64,000 bases of DNA from Cheiracanthium punctorium (GCA_038373885.1 JAWZYV010000080.1:62001-126000); one strand, 5' to 3'; counted from the first letter of the stretch, positions 44,101-47,826 are shown. The notes: generated from the letters alone by a model not told the origin. Numbers and translations: made by a program.

Positions 44101-45868
44101 AAAATAGAGGTAAGTGTTCTTTTTTAACGAATCTTTCGATGTTTAAGGTTTTTAATGTGAATTTTAAATTGATATTTGAAGTGTTTATGTTTTCGTAAGT
44201 GCTATTTACGTGCTATTCTAATCATACTGACTTTATAAGAGGTGTACAACTAGGTTGTTTAATCCACCGATGTTTTTTTGAGTTGAAAACGGGCCAGTGT
44301 TTGCCCAGTTTACATTAGCTGTACAACTAGGTTGCTTAGTTCACTGTTGTTGTTTTTTTTAGTTAAAAACGGTCCACTGGTTGCGTAGTTTACATAGCTG
44401 TACAACTAGGTTGCTGAATCCACTGAGGTTTTTTTAGTTAAAAACGGGCCACTGGTTGCCTAGTTTAGATAGCTGTACAGCTAGGTTGCTGAATCCACTG
44501 AGGTTTTTTTAGTTAAAAACGGGCCACTGGTTGCCTAGTTTAGATAGCTGTACAGCTAGGTTGCTGAATCCACTGAGGTTTTTTTAGTTAAAAACGGGCC
44601 ACTGGTTGCCTAGTTTAGATAGCTGTACAGCTAGGTTGCTGAATCCACTGAGGTTTTTTTAGTTAAAAACGGACCACTGGTTGCCTAGTTTAGATAGCTG
44701 TACAACTAGGTTGCTGAATCCACTGAGGTTTTTTTAGTTAAAAACAGACCACTGGTTGCCTAGTTTAGATAGCTGTACAACTAGGTTGCTGAATCCACTG
44801 GGGTTTTTTTAGTTAAAAACGGACCACTGGTTGCCTAGAATGACTAGTAAACATGGCGACAGTCGCTGGAGCTTGGCGGTCGCCAAGCTCCAGCGACTGT
44901 CGCCATGTTTACATGGGGTGGGCACCGGCTTGTATGATTTTACCGCAGTATGACAGTCTGAATGAGCAGTATTTTAGCTAAATAATAATTTTTGCTCTGT
45001 TACTTTTTGATCAACCCTCATTTTATTTACTTTTCATGAGACAGAATCTTGATTTTTAAAATTACTTTTAGATGTCGAGACTTTAATTGTTTAAACTAGT
45101 CTTAGATGAATCCTGTAATTACAATTCACAATCACTCTTACTGAGAGAAAAAAATAAATAACTTAGTAATGTATGTATAATATAGCCAATGGTAGTATGG
45201 AGTGAATGATTATAACAGTTCTTCTACAAAGCTTATAAATCAGTAATTATACAGAATTAAAGTAAATAGCTCATGAATATGGAAATAAAATCTAACACAA
45301 TAGAAACAAATAGAAATATGAAAATAGTACAACCTACTGTTTGTATGTTCCTAAACGCACAAATAGGCAGTAAAGAAAATACAAATGAAATTATTCAATT
45401 AATGCTGAGTGGTAGAGTAATATAAATTCGATTACTGAATAAATAATCCTAAGTTTATCATACATTAAAAACAATATATATTAATTCATCAAATGAGATT
45501 GTGAGAAATAAATTGGTTCTTAAGGAGTATTATAAAAGTGTTTTATGGTGCATTATAGAAACTGTTTGCATAATATCTATGTAATATGTATAAAGATGAA
45601 TTTGAAACATAAATTAGAGACATCCCTGTATATCTCACGTCACTTAAGGCACAATTACCTGCGACAATTGGGGCCTTAAGCTGATTTCTTTTAAATCAAT
45701 GCATCCAGGAACTAATTTATTAAGAAGCTGGCACAAAAGTACTCCATCCCGAAGGGTATTTGCTAAATTAATCACTTGAGAAGATGGCCAAGTAACTCTG
45801 TGATCGGGTAATAGTACTTGTTGCTTTATTAACCAATCAGCGCATTCTCGCCAAAGTGTTTCAGCCAT
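439..45868 (-). CDS. Vav: Vav-family guanine nucleotide exchange factor, partial gene (5' part, 12 exons plus alternatives)
   Basis: Vav proteins are cytoplasmic signalling proteins that load GTP onto Rho/Rac GTPases after tyrosine phosphorylation of an acidic hinge relieves CH-domain autoinhibition. Spliced exons give about 430 codons in the order CH domain (residues 1-~130), acidic tyrosine region (~130-190), DH domain (~190-400) and PH start (~400 on). Recognisable strings are [52 protein letters not shown] and [17 protein letters not shown], all close to vertebrate VAV1-3. Every intron is GT-AG and every junction keeps frame. The last visible exon ends mid-codon, so PH remainder, C1, SH3, SH2 and SH3 should lie beyond base 1. 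Introns range from about 165 bp to 25.8 kb and are full of transposons. The identification is secure; the full-length structure cannot be seen. Confidence 0.97.
660..752 (-). CDS. Vav: Vav exon 11: end of DH domain
   Basis: The 93-nt, 31-codon exon is phase 0 at both ends. It encodes [20 protein letters not shown] then [11 protein letters not shown], close to the vertebrate [16 protein letters not shown] segment. The acceptor is ACTTTTAG and the donor ATG|GTAAGC. Confidence 0.96.
918..989 (-). CDS. Vav: Vav exon 10: DH domain
   Basis: The 72-nt, 24-codon exon is phase 0 at both ends. It encodes [20 protein letters not shown] then DAMV, matching ELLSHS...LKEALEAMQ of vertebrate Vavs. The GTG|GTAAGA donor was preferred over ATG|GTGGTA because it matches the consensus and the family length. 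Confidence 0.94.
1498..2070. mobile_element. MITE-like element with imperfect ~60-bp inverted repeats
   Basis: The left arm (1500-1555) has GAATTCACCATTAACTTCAA followed by CCCAGTTGGAC. The reverse complement of the right arm (about 2010-2068) reads GTATTCACTATCTACCTCAA followed by TGTCGGTTGAC, an imperfect match over about 60 bp. No target duplication was found and no coding sequence is retained. The family is not recognised. Confidence 0.45.
3555..3603. repeat. perfect 22-bp-arm hairpin after Vav exon 9
   Basis: Arms 3555-3576 and 3582-3603 are perfect reverse complements with a 5-nt loop TTGCT. The hairpin begins about 60 nt inside the intron after the exon 9 donor at 3662. The arms are AT-rich (GTTCATGTATATAATAAAAA is the start). 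Confidence 0.85.
3663..3758 (-). CDS. Vav: Vav exon 9: DH domain CR3 helix
   Basis: The 96-nt, 32-codon exon is phase 0 at both ends. It encodes [17 protein letters not shown] then [15 protein letters not shown]. The [13 protein letters not shown] string is the diagnostic GTPase-contacting CR3 helix of Dbl-homology domains. The donor CAG|GTATTT is followed about 60 nt into the intron by a perfect 22-bp hairpin. Confidence 0.97.
3759..5500. other. Vav intron between exons 8 and 9
   Basis: AT-rich intron with a short GAAGT/GGAGT tract near 4078-4112, homopolymers, and a perfect 16-bp hairpin at 4732-4767. No gene or transposon ends were seen. Confidence 0.6.
4732..4767. repeat. perfect 16-bp-arm hairpin in Vav intron
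   Basis: Arms 4732-4747 (CCTTTGACAAATATTT) and 4752-4767 are exact reverse complements with a 4-nt loop ATTA. No flanking duplication was seen. Confidence 0.8.
5501..5701 (-). CDS. Vav: Vav exon 8: DH domain core
   Basis: The 201-nt, 67-codon exon is phase 0 at both ends, from [14 protein letters not shown] to NEVINQAVL, with the conserved [20 protein letters not shown] segment in the middle. This is the most recognisable Vav DH stretch after the CR3 helix. The acceptor is TTATGTAG and the donor TTA|GTAAGA. Confidence 0.96.
5786..5854 (-). CDS. Vav: Vav exon 7: DH domain
   Basis: The 69-nt, 23-codon exon is phase 0 at both ends. It encodes [20 protein letters not shown] then NIK, matching the HFLKPLQRFL region of VAV1. 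The acceptor is TCTTACAG and the donor AAG|GTATGT. Confidence 0.95.
6358..6462 (-). CDS. Vav: Vav exon 6: start of DH domain
   Basis: The 105-nt, 35-codon exon is phase 0 at both ends. It encodes [20 protein letters not shown] then [15 protein letters not shown], the DH-domain CR1 helix (compare KRCCCLREIQQTEEKY in human VAV1). The acceptor is TTTCTTAG and the donor AGG|GTATGT. It accepts either exon A or exon B. Confidence 0.95.
7530..7850 (+). pseudogene. Tigger/pogo transposase N-terminal fragment
   Basis: This remnant of a CENP-B-type DNA-binding region shows FKIPE-like stretches, [14 protein letters not shown] and [12 protein letters not shown] in two frames separated by stops. It is non-functional. 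The upstream open stretch 7167-7409 is the element's 5' region, not a gene. Confidence 0.65.
7866..8032 (+). mobile_element. SINE family A, 5'-truncated copy
   Basis: It shares CTGTTGATCTAACG, GAGTTTTGGT, TTCTCCAGAT, GTAGGCAGATGCC and GTAGGCTTGCCAT with three other copies (20950-21180, 25310-25505 and 59808-60032, all minus). The tRNA-like head is missing here. It is inserted in the Tigger element. Confidence 0.7.
8215..8500 (+). mobile_element. tRNA-Asn-derived SINE
   Basis: The head has an A box (TTAGCCCAGTGATTAAG), an Asn-like anticodon arm with GTT (GGCCTGTTAACCAGAAGG) and a degenerate B box (GGTTGCAGTTTTGATGCC), followed by about 200 bp of unrelated body. The B box and folding are too damaged for a functional tRNA. 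It lies inside the Tigger copy. Confidence 0.75.
8770..9226. other. intron sequence without recognised feature
   Basis: AT-rich Vav intron (between exons B and 6). Short open frames here have no recognisable domain. Confidence 0.5.
9227..9603. mobile_element. hAT-type MITE with 8-bp target duplication
   Basis: The terminal repeats are TAGGGAATGCAATCCT at 9227 and its near reverse complement ending AGGATTGCATTCCCTA at 9603. They are flanked by CTCTCTCT at 9219-9226 and 9604-9611. The flanks are low-complexity, so the duplication is slightly ambiguous. There is no coding capacity (377 bp). Confidence 0.75.
9604..10312. other. intron stretch downstream of exon B
   Basis: AT-rich intron with a poly-T run near 10222-10245. 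No gene or element ends were seen. Confidence 0.5.
10313..10415 (-). CDS. Vav: Vav alternative exon B (acidic region, mutually exclusive with exon A)
   Basis: The 103-nt exon completes the exon 4 split codon and ends in phase 0. It encodes [19 protein letters not shown], then [32 protein letters not shown] resembles the paired Tyr160/Tyr174 acidic segment of vertebrate Vavs more completely than exon A does. The acceptor is ACCACTCAG and the donor AAG|GTATCT. Three TGCATG hexamers lie in the 72 nt before the acceptor. It lies 1055 nt downstream of exon A, too far for steric exclusion. Its first three bases after a phase-0 exon would be TGA, which enforces exclusivity. Confidence 0.92.
10432..10486 (-). 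promoter_or_regulatory. three TGCATG (RBFOX-type) sites upstream of Vav exon B
   Basis: On the transcribed strand TGCATG occurs at 10432-10437, 10450-10455 and 10481-10486, that is 17-71 nt before the exon B acceptor. (U)GCAUG is the binding motif of RBFOX/A2BP1 splicing factors. Sites upstream of an alternative exon usually favour skipping it. The clustering is seen directly; the regulation is inferred. Confidence 0.6.
10487..11446. other. intron between alternative exons A and B
   Basis: AT-rich sequence with no transposon ends and no additional supportable exon. Confidence 0.5.
11447..11461 (-). promoter_or_regulatory. two GCATG motifs just downstream of Vav exon A donor
   Basis: GCATG lies at 11457-11461 and 11447-11451 on the transcribed strand, intron positions about +10 and +20 after exon A. 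RBFOX sites downstream of an exon usually promote its inclusion. Neither has the preferred leading T, so they are weaker sites than those before exon B. Confidence 0.5.
11471..11582 (-). CDS. Vav: Vav alternative exon A (acidic region, mutually exclusive with exon B)
   Basis: The 112-nt exon starts with the base completing the codon split from exon 4 and ends in phase 0. It encodes [16 protein letters not shown], then [18 protein letters not shown] and [11 protein letters not shown] matches the GDEIYEDL motif around Tyr174 of human VAV1. A second tyrosine lies in LCYVTL. The acceptor is CCTTACAG and the donor GAG|GTACCT, weak at +4/+5. Two GCATG motifs lie at intron +10 and +20. Exon A splices in frame to exon 6, but joined to exon B it gives TGA at once. 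Domain match, exact splice sites and phase all support a real exon. Confidence 0.88.
11656..11943. repeat. long imperfect foldback (MITE-like) directly upstream of Vav exon A
   Basis: The left arm contains AATTAATAAAAAC, ACACACATAAAATGGCAC, ATCCACAAGGTGATCA and ACAAAAGGTCCA. The right arm, reverse-complemented, repeats these with few changes (ACACACATAAAACGGCAC, ATCCACAAGATGATCA). Arms are about 125 bp with a short centre. The structure ends about 75 nt before the exon A acceptor in Vav orientation. No target duplication was recognised. Confidence 0.75.
12402..13130. repeat. tandem duplication of ~383 bp in Vav intron
   Basis: Unit 1 starts ATTTAGTAATATGCTTCA at 12402; unit 2 starts ATTTAGTAATGTGCTTCA at 12785. 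Shared landmarks include AAATCTCAGCT and GCATGTGCTCAGTGAAAACA near the end of each. The units are clearly diverged, so the duplication is old. No coding content. Confidence 0.85.
13256..13330 (-). CDS. Vav: Vav exon 4: first tyrosine of the acidic region
   Basis: The 75-nt exon reads [20 protein letters not shown] and continues EELA plus two bases of a split codon. NDEIYRNL matches the first regulatory tyrosine region (around Tyr142 of human VAV1). The acceptor is TCTTTCAG and the donor AA|GTAAG. The split codon is finished by the first base of either exon A or exon B, giving Asn in both cases. Confidence 0.93.
14929..14972 (-). CDS. Vav: candidate alternative first coding exon of Vav (CH-less isoform)
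   Basis: On the minus strand an ATG at 14972 opens 14 codons ([14 protein letters not shown]) plus AG, ending at a consensus donor AG|GTATGC. The two leftover bases are exactly the phase exon 4 needs, giving ...TLT-R-GFPSF. An in-frame TAG lies four codons before the ATG, so the frame is closed upstream. The exon sits at the downstream edge of a GC-rich, CpG-rich pocket in an otherwise AT-rich 25.8 kb intron. If used, it would produce a Vav lacking the autoinhibitory CH domain. The ATG context is weak and nothing shows transcription, so chance remains possible. Confidence 0.4.
14930..15190 (-). promoter_or_regulatory. GC/CpG-rich pocket in Vav intron 3, candidate internal promoter
   Basis: Within an AT-rich intron this stretch contains CCGCGG, GGCGCGGCGCGG, CCGAGG, TCGCG and many other CpGs. 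It also holds a GTTGCCATGG sequence (minus strand, near 15160) resembling an RFX X-box half. It directly precedes, in Vav orientation, the ATG-initiated mini-exon at 14929-14972. No transposon ends were found around it. Promoter function is inferred from composition and position. Confidence 0.4.
16560..18030. mobile_element. degenerate hAT-like element related to 61565-63153
   Basis: It starts CAGTGTTGGACAAAA and has dense TTAATTAATCG-type subterminal sequence at both ends, the same style as the complete copy at 61565-63153 (CAGTGTTGGGCAAATTT). The right terminus near 18030 (GTTAATTAATTAATGCAGG) has lost the inverted repeat, and no target duplication is visible. A Tigger fragment (17287-17870) is nested inside. 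Confidence 0.5.
17287..17870 (-). mobile_element. pogo/Tigger-like element, second copy (nested)
   Basis: It begins CACCGGCTTTCTATTTAACG after TA. 17310-17460 is the reverse complement of 8560-8769, and 17805-17850 is the reverse complement of 7350-7400. It is internally deleted and opposite in orientation to the copy at 7195. The open frame at 17540-17725 is only a shadow of the remnant. Confidence 0.65.
18660..18930. repeat. short tandem array with CGCCAAATTTGGCG palindromes
   Basis: Three units start CCAAATTTGG at 18681, 18770 and 18856 (spacing 89 and 86 bp), each followed by CGATATTTCG or a close variant and then ACTCGCCAAG or similar. The first unit is preceded by a perfect TTTGGCGCCAAA at 18674-18685, the palindromic E2F consensus. 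Confidence 0.85.
19260..19950. repeat. ~173-bp satellite-like tandem array
   Basis: The anchor TCGGCCCAT recurs at 19431, 19603 and 19777 (spacing 172 and 174 bp). Each unit contains GTAATGTATTTCGAAT, TCCTGTA, AAACTATCCA, AAAAGGGGAGGTGCACAAC and TTTTTGAGATATGCGAG. A diverged unit precedes it. The same monomer occurs at 58940-59330 with 173-bp spacing. Confidence 0.85.
20425..20478. repeat. 17-bp perfect inverted repeat inside Helitron
   Basis: CGCCAAATTGCTTCATT at 20425-20441 is the exact reverse complement of 20462-20478, with a 20-nt loop. The right arm runs into TTTGGCGC (20472-20479). Confidence 0.85.
20950..21180 (-). mobile_element. SINE family A, copy in Helitron
   Basis: On the minus strand it contains a tRNA-like B-box remnant (GGTCCTGGGTTTGGGACCC), then CTGTCGATTTAATAG, GAGTTTTGGTCGGTT and AGGCAGACCAC, shared with copies at 25310-25505 and 59808-60032. 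Confidence 0.7.
21335..21384 (-). mobile_element. short Tigger terminus remnant
   Basis: CGTTAAGTAGAGTGTCG followed by CCATTGTA is the reverse complement of the Tigger left end at 7195-7235, with a small internal deletion. Confidence 0.5.
22021..23502. mobile_element. hAT-type element in S3 array
   Basis: The left end is CAGCGGAGCGCAAACCGGGG; the right end, reverse-complemented, is CAGTGGTGCGCAAACTATTT. The flanks GTTTAAGT (22013-22020) and GTTTAAGC (23503-23510) are an 8-bp duplication with one change. No transposase frame is preserved. It hosts a second element (22401-23150). Confidence 0.8.
22401..23150. mobile_element. nested element with perfect 17-bp inverted ends
   Basis: CAGGGATGTGCCAGCTG at 22401 and its exact reverse complement ending at 23150 define 750 bp. 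CAATAT flanks both sides (22395-22400, 23151-23156). TTTGGAGCA-type repeats fill both subterminal regions (22450-22535, 23040-23135). The small open frames here are repeat-encoded. The 6-bp flank does not fit the usual 8-bp hAT duplication. Confidence 0.75.
25310..25505 (-). mobile_element. SINE family A copy
   Basis: On the minus strand: CTGCCGATTTAACGGTCT, GAGTTTTGGTCGGTTTTCTC, GTAGGCAGATGCCA and GTAGGCTTGCCATG, matching the other three copies. The head is degenerate. The open frame 25357-25560 is antisense SINE. Confidence 0.7.
25730..26840 (+). repeat. repeat S2 (direct copy) with ~159-bp tandem units
   Basis: The terminal part GAGAATTTTGTCTACG through TTTTGCAGATATGAACTG is followed by units carrying GCGATTTTAAGATAGATTTC and a GTTTTAT anchor (26031, 26189, then 26735). 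It is the reverse complement, with divergence, of 60240-61005. A non-repeat patch occupies about 26225-26560. Confidence 0.75.
27669..27705. repeat. perfect 16-bp hairpin in the diverged LTR
   Basis: ATCACTGCCATATCAC (27669-27684) and its exact reverse complement (27690-27705) flank a 5-nt loop ATTGA. It is absent from the related LTR at 56484. Confidence 0.85.
27885..29254 (+). mobile_element. non-autonomous Helitron inserted in an LTR
   Basis: It starts TCTATATATATAAAAGAGAA after A and ends GGGCCACGCTGCTAG before T. The related LTR at 56484 gives the empty site (GCGGACTGTTATAAAC versus GCGGACTA|TTATGCATAAAG), confirming both ends. Inside are TTTGTTTGTTCGC, a copy of the GGTGACCATATGTCC motif (28568), and a T-rich block with four GCAGCGGGA repeats (28940-29130). 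Open frames at 28368-28667 and 28817-29207 are low-complexity. No Rep/helicase is present. Confidence 0.85.
29524..30945. mobile_element. hAT-like element rich in CCGAATA motifs
   Basis: The left end is TAGAGATGTAACGAATA and the right end, reverse-complemented, is TAGCGATGTAAGGAATA. Subterminal GCCGAATACCGAATATTCGG repeats occur on both sides. The flanks are A-tracts, so the duplication cannot be judged. It is split by the nested hAT at 29559-30341. Confidence 0.75.
29559..30341. mobile_element. nested hAT-type element with perfect 8-bp duplication
   Basis: The ends are TAAGGTGACCATACGTCC and, reverse-complemented, TAATGTGACCATTTAT. They are flanked by CGAATACC at 29551-29558 and 30342-30349. 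Repeated GTCCCGTTTTTAG motifs lie inside the left end, and a ~45-bp CTCCTCCCCGATCTCCAC block is duplicated near 29900-29995. The open frames at 29558-29885 are encoded by these repeats. Confidence 0.85.
32231..32666. mobile_element. Tc1/mariner-pogo-type MITE
   Basis: CAGTAATACCTCGACTTACG at the left and CAGTAATACCCTGAACTTAC (right end reverse-complemented), with TA on both sides (32229-32230, 32667-32668). A 158-bp hAT MITE (32366-32523) is nested inside. Confidence 0.8.
32366..32523. mobile_element. 158-bp hAT-type MITE nested in a mariner-type MITE
   Basis: The ends are ACAGGTATGGTCAACCT and (reverse complement of the right end) ACATATGGGTCACCT. They are flanked by perfect 8-bp GATCTAAC at 32358-32365 and 32524-32531. 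Confidence 0.8.
34999..35132. mobile_element. possible short pogo/mariner-type MITE
   Basis: ATCAGCCTGAATATAATGTG on the left and GTATTAGTCCGAATATAATG on the reverse-complemented right form an imperfect inverted repeat about 130 bp apart. The exact left end is not clear. Confidence 0.4.
35349..36065. mobile_element. pogo/Tigger-type MITE
   Basis: The left end is CAGTCAACTCCAGATATAGT, preceded by TA. The right end, reverse-complemented, is CATTCAACTTTGGTTATAGT. Further inner GTTATAGTGAAC motifs occur near both ends. The right TA has decayed to CA. Non-coding. Confidence 0.7.
36229..36573. mobile_element. Harbinger-like MITE with 3-bp duplication
   Basis: GGGCGCATTCCAGAATTCAC at the left and GGGCCCGTTCGAAAATTCAC (right end reverse-complemented), flanked by TAT at 36226-36228 and 36574-36576. 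CACTGGTGTTACC-type sequence is mirrored inside. PIF/Harbinger normally prefers TWA targets, so the class is tentative. Both open frames here are shadows. Confidence 0.65.
36620..36894 (-). pseudogene. remnant of a transposase C-terminus with Cys-rich finger
   Basis: The minus-strand frame ends [20 protein letters not shown], then after a stop continues [18 protein letters not shown] and [11 protein letters not shown]. The spacing and the W-I-Q-C..C..W-A-H-x-x-C pattern resemble the PHD-like finger at the end of many arthropod DDE transposases. Several Cys/His positions are changed (F, Y) and a stop interrupts it. The exact transposon family is uncertain. Confidence 0.5.
39114..39172 (-). CDS. 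Vav: Vav exon 3: end of CH domain
   Basis: The 59-nt exon encodes [19 protein letters not shown] plus two bases of a split lysine codon. It corresponds to the VIYTLSALS segment closing the CH domain of vertebrate Vavs. The donor is AA|GTAAG. The exon starts only 90 bp from the end of a Tc1/mariner insertion at 39263 in the preceding intron. Confidence 0.93.
39263..40856 (-). mobile_element. Tc1/mariner (IS630-type) transposon with ~165-bp inverted repeats
   Basis: The left end CAGGGTGTCCGTAAAAAGAC and reverse-complemented right end CCAGATGTCCCTAAAAAGAC are matched for about 165 bp inwards. They share TTTTCAAAAATTCATAA and CCTCCCAGATTTT. TA flanks both ends (39261-39262, 40857-40858). The 1594-bp copy contains a decayed transposase gene on the minus strand and sits in Vav intron 2, 90 bp before exon 3. 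Confidence 0.9.
39487..40547 (-). pseudogene. Tc1/mariner transposase, decayed
   Basis: Transposases of this family cut and paste their own element using a DDE/D triad. The frame opens with [14 protein letters not shown] at 40547. The longest open part (39903-40253) has [20 protein letters not shown], with the first catalytic Asp, and [12 protein letters not shown] frameshift follows. The next part reads ILVCASPH, where the family has QxDGAxPH, and [20 protein letters not shown], where the final Asp of the family motif is Asn. Internal stops occur (one near 40395), and the gene is dead. Plus-strand frames here are shadows. Confidence 0.85.
40859..42037. other. Vav intron 2 stretch with S1-like fragment
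   Basis: Mostly AT-rich. 41365-41400 (AAGGAAAGTATTGTAATCAT) resembles the reverse complement of the S1 end near 20130-20178, followed by degenerate sequence to about 41660. No gene was seen. Confidence 0.4.
42038..42271. mobile_element. hAT-type MITE, 234 bp
   Basis: The ends are CAGTGGTTCCTGACC and, reverse-complemented, CAGTGGTTCCCAACC. They are flanked by CACTAAAT (42030-42037) and CATTAAAT (42272-42279). It lies 40 bp after the exon 2 donor in Vav orientation. Confidence 0.85.
42312..42428 (-). CDS. Vav: Vav exon 2: CH domain, second half
   Basis: The 117-nt, 39-codon exon is phase 0 at both ends. It begins [18 protein letters not shown] and ends LFDCTDFGK, very close to the vertebrate CH-domain string [11 protein letters not shown]. 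The acceptor is TTTTCAG and the donor AAG|GTGAGA. Intron 1, upstream, carries the 75-bp minisatellite and a perfect inverted repeat. Confidence 0.96.
42664..43420. mobile_element. DNA element with CAGGGTTGTT ends and AAAACCC repeats
   Basis: The left end is CAGGGTTGTTGTGATTTTGA and the right end, reverse-complemented, CAGGGTTGTTAAATAACC. Many GGGTTTTTTC / AAAAAACCC repeats fill both subterminal regions. The flanks (CACTTATG, CTACCACA) do not match, so the duplication is lost or the boundaries are slightly off. No coding sequence. Confidence 0.65.
43421..44239. other. Vav intron 1 stretch without recognised element
   Basis: It contains an 82-codon open frame (43681-43929) with no recognisable domain and some CpG-bearing sequence near 43860-43920. 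Nothing could be assigned. Confidence 0.4.
44240..44838. repeat. 75-bp minisatellite, about 8 units, in Vav intron 1
   Basis: AGCTGTACA(A/G)CTAGGTTGCT recurs at 44396, 44471, 44546, 44621, 44696 and 44771, exactly 75 bp apart. Two diverged units precede, the first spacing being 79 bp. Each unit holds GAATCCACTGAGGTTTTTTT and AAAAACGGGCCACTGGTTGC. The central units are nearly identical, indicating recent homogenisation. Confidence 0.95.
44847..44912. repeat. perfect 32-bp-arm inverted repeat beside the minisatellite
   Basis: Arms 44847-44878 and 44881-44912 are exact reverse complements with only GT between them. The arms contain ACATGGCGACAGTCGCTGGA and GCTTGGCG. It begins 9 bp after the last minisatellite unit. 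The arms are GC-rich compared with the flanks. Confidence 0.95.
44913..45656. other. Vav intron 1, exon-1-proximal part
   Basis: AT-rich sequence with no element ends or additional exon recognised. Confidence 0.5.
45659..45868 (-). CDS. Vav: Vav exon 1: start codon and first half of CH domain
   Basis: The 210-nt coding exon encodes 70 residues beginning [17 protein letters not shown] and ending LRPQLSQ, matching the N-terminus of vertebrate Vavs. The ATG is preceded by AAA and followed by G, a good initiation context. An in-frame TAA lies four codons upstream, so this is the true start. The donor is CAG|GTAATT at 45658 and the exon ends in phase 0. This part of the CH domain takes part in autoinhibition of the DH domain in characterised Vavs. 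Confidence 0.96.
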
Positions 45869-46136
45869 TTTTGAAACTTATTTGTCCGTTTTGTTTACTA
45901 TAATAAATAAAACATTTTTAAAATACATCAAAACTTATAAATAACGCTACTACAGATGCTATGTCTCCATTCGCTCATTATCAATCAACAACAGCTACTT
46001 CTCATGTAAAGTTGCCATACTACAGAAACAAGTTGACGTAAGTTGTGATTGCGAGGTGAGGAGTCTAGTCAGCTGCTAGGGGTGCTGGTCGTGCTTAACG
46101 TTTAACTCTCTCCTCAGAGGTTTAACTCCTTCGCGT
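45869..46136 (-). promoter_or_regulatory. Vav upstream / putative promoter region with CRE-like octamer
   Basis: This is the 270 bp immediately upstream of the Vav start codon. It holds the 5' UTR (in-frame stop just before the ATG) and probably the promoter. A TGACGTAA (ATF/CREB-like) octamer lies at 46034-46041, about 166 bp before the ATG. No TATA box or transcription start could be fixed. The promoter assignment is by position only. Confidence 0.35.
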
Positions 46137-46410
46137 GTATTTTGATGAGCCATCCAAAGAGGCCTACGGATGCTCGAGTCTTCACGTATACATCAGGCAT
46201 TTCTTAAGCTTCCCAGTGCTTTCAAACGTTATTTAATGTAGTTTTAAGTAGTAATTGTAGTACGAACTCATGATTAATTTGTTTGCTATGATACATATTT
46301 ACATAAAGAAAATAGATGCATATAATTTGAAGGAAAAACAAAGTAGCGCTTACTCTCAAGATTCACGATTGCTTATTTTAGTTTCACAAGTGGATATTTA
46401 ATATACTTTA
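46137..46410. repeat. direct repeat upstream of Vav, copy 1
   Basis: It shares GATGAG(C/T)CATCCAAAGAGG, CAAACGTTATTTAA/TAAACGTTATTTAA, ACGAACTCAT and TAATTTGAAGG with copy 2 at 47334-47605, about 1.2 kb away in the same orientation. No coding sequence; it could be an old duplication or a pair of element copies. Confidence 0.75.
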
Positions 46411-47333
46411 AAATAACTAAATACACAAATGAGAAAGACATTTTTAAAATGAATATTTCATGAACGTAGTCGTATTTCCTACGTTTTTTTAAACAATTCA
46501 AGATTGAACAAATGACGTATTAAAGCGCATTTCAGTGTTTTCGGGATATCCTGTATATCGGAGAAAATTGATAAAATACGCTCTATAGCGCTATCCCTGA
46601 ATTAAATATTCTTTAGTAAAGACATTTCATGTAGTATATATTATTCTTTTGTCGCTTTCTCAATCGAACTTAGGAATTGAGCAAGCATAATAAACGCTTG
46701 TACAAAATATTAACTACATTTGAAGTTTCTGTATAAACGGGCAAAAATCAATAATTTATAATTTACTGTATTTCTGCACTGTACCAGATGTAAGTCTTAA
46801 TCACATAATCAAGGCATATATAACTGATAAATAACATTTTCAACTGGCAAAATTAAATTGTCTAAATAGTATCACAACGTCATGCTTATTTATAAGAATA
46901 AAAACTACTCAAGTAATACGATTTCCGATTAAAATAATTTATTTATAAATAACACATGAGTAATTATTCACTAAACATGACTTACATACATATTTTTAGA
47001 ATTTCTAAATACATTATAAGCGTTCACTTACCTTTACATTCAGAGAAAAATGTTCGAATTTTAGGATATATTTTCATGAAAGAAAATGGCGCTACCTACA
47101 TCTAAAGTTCTTTAGTACGACAAAAGTATAAAAAAATTGTTTTAAAATAATAAAATAATATAACATTTATAATACTTAGTATAATAAAATAGAATACTGT
47201 GACTGGTTGAAAACAGGCCTCAATGATAAACTCATTTTTAGCGATGGCAACTCATAAGCAGGCCCGTTGCTTAGCGATGGCCCCGTTTAACTGGTGTTGG
47301 CGGGGCCTTCGTTATTTGTAGCCGGCCTGCGTT
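46411..47333. other. sequence between the two direct repeats
   Basis: AT-rich up to about 47180, then a GC-richer patch (47210-47330) with GCGATGG and GGCGGGGCC. No gene or element ends recognised. Confidence 0.4.
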
Positions 47334-47605
47334 TGTATTTCGATGAGTCATCCAAAGAGGTCACGGATTCTTGTGCCTTCGCATATAAATCAGGCACTTT
47401 TTAAGCTTTCCAATGCTTTTAAACGTTATTTAAAGTAGTTTTAATTCAAAATTGTGTTACCAATTCAAATACGAACTCATTGATAGTTTCTTTATTATGA
47501 TACATGTGGACATTTAAAAAAATAGGTGTAATTTGAAGGGAAAACGAATTAGTGCATACTATACACGTGATTACTTTTTCTAGATTTAAGTTGATTTTTA
47601 ATATG
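47334..47605. repeat. direct repeat upstream of Vav, copy 2
   Basis: Diverged direct copy of 46137-46410. It is followed by unassigned sequence up to an (AT)n tract at 47793. Confidence 0.75.
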
Positions 47606-47789
47606 CATTAACACTTTGCCATCTGGCGACACCACAGTGGTGTAATAGTATTTTCAATTTATTTGATCACTAGACCAGTTTCTGACGTTTTGCTAACAGA
47701 TTTCCAGCCCAAGAAACGCAAGGCACGGAGGTCTACAAGGAGGGCAAACGCAATGCTGCGAAAATTGGCTGAGCTGAATTCACCAATGA

Positions 47790-47792
<3 letters not shown>

Positions 47793-47823
<31 letters not shown>
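47793..47823. repeat. (AT)n microsatellite, left flank of hAT element
   Basis: An alternating AT run abuts the hAT left end. With the (TA)25 run at 52321-52370 it suggests that the element inserted into a TA microsatellite. Confidence 0.9.

Positions 47824-47826
<3 letters not shown>

Noticed and set aside
44240..44838. CRISPR-like array
   Set aside because: The 75-bp units are contiguous tandem repeats with no unique spacers; eukaryotic minisatellite.
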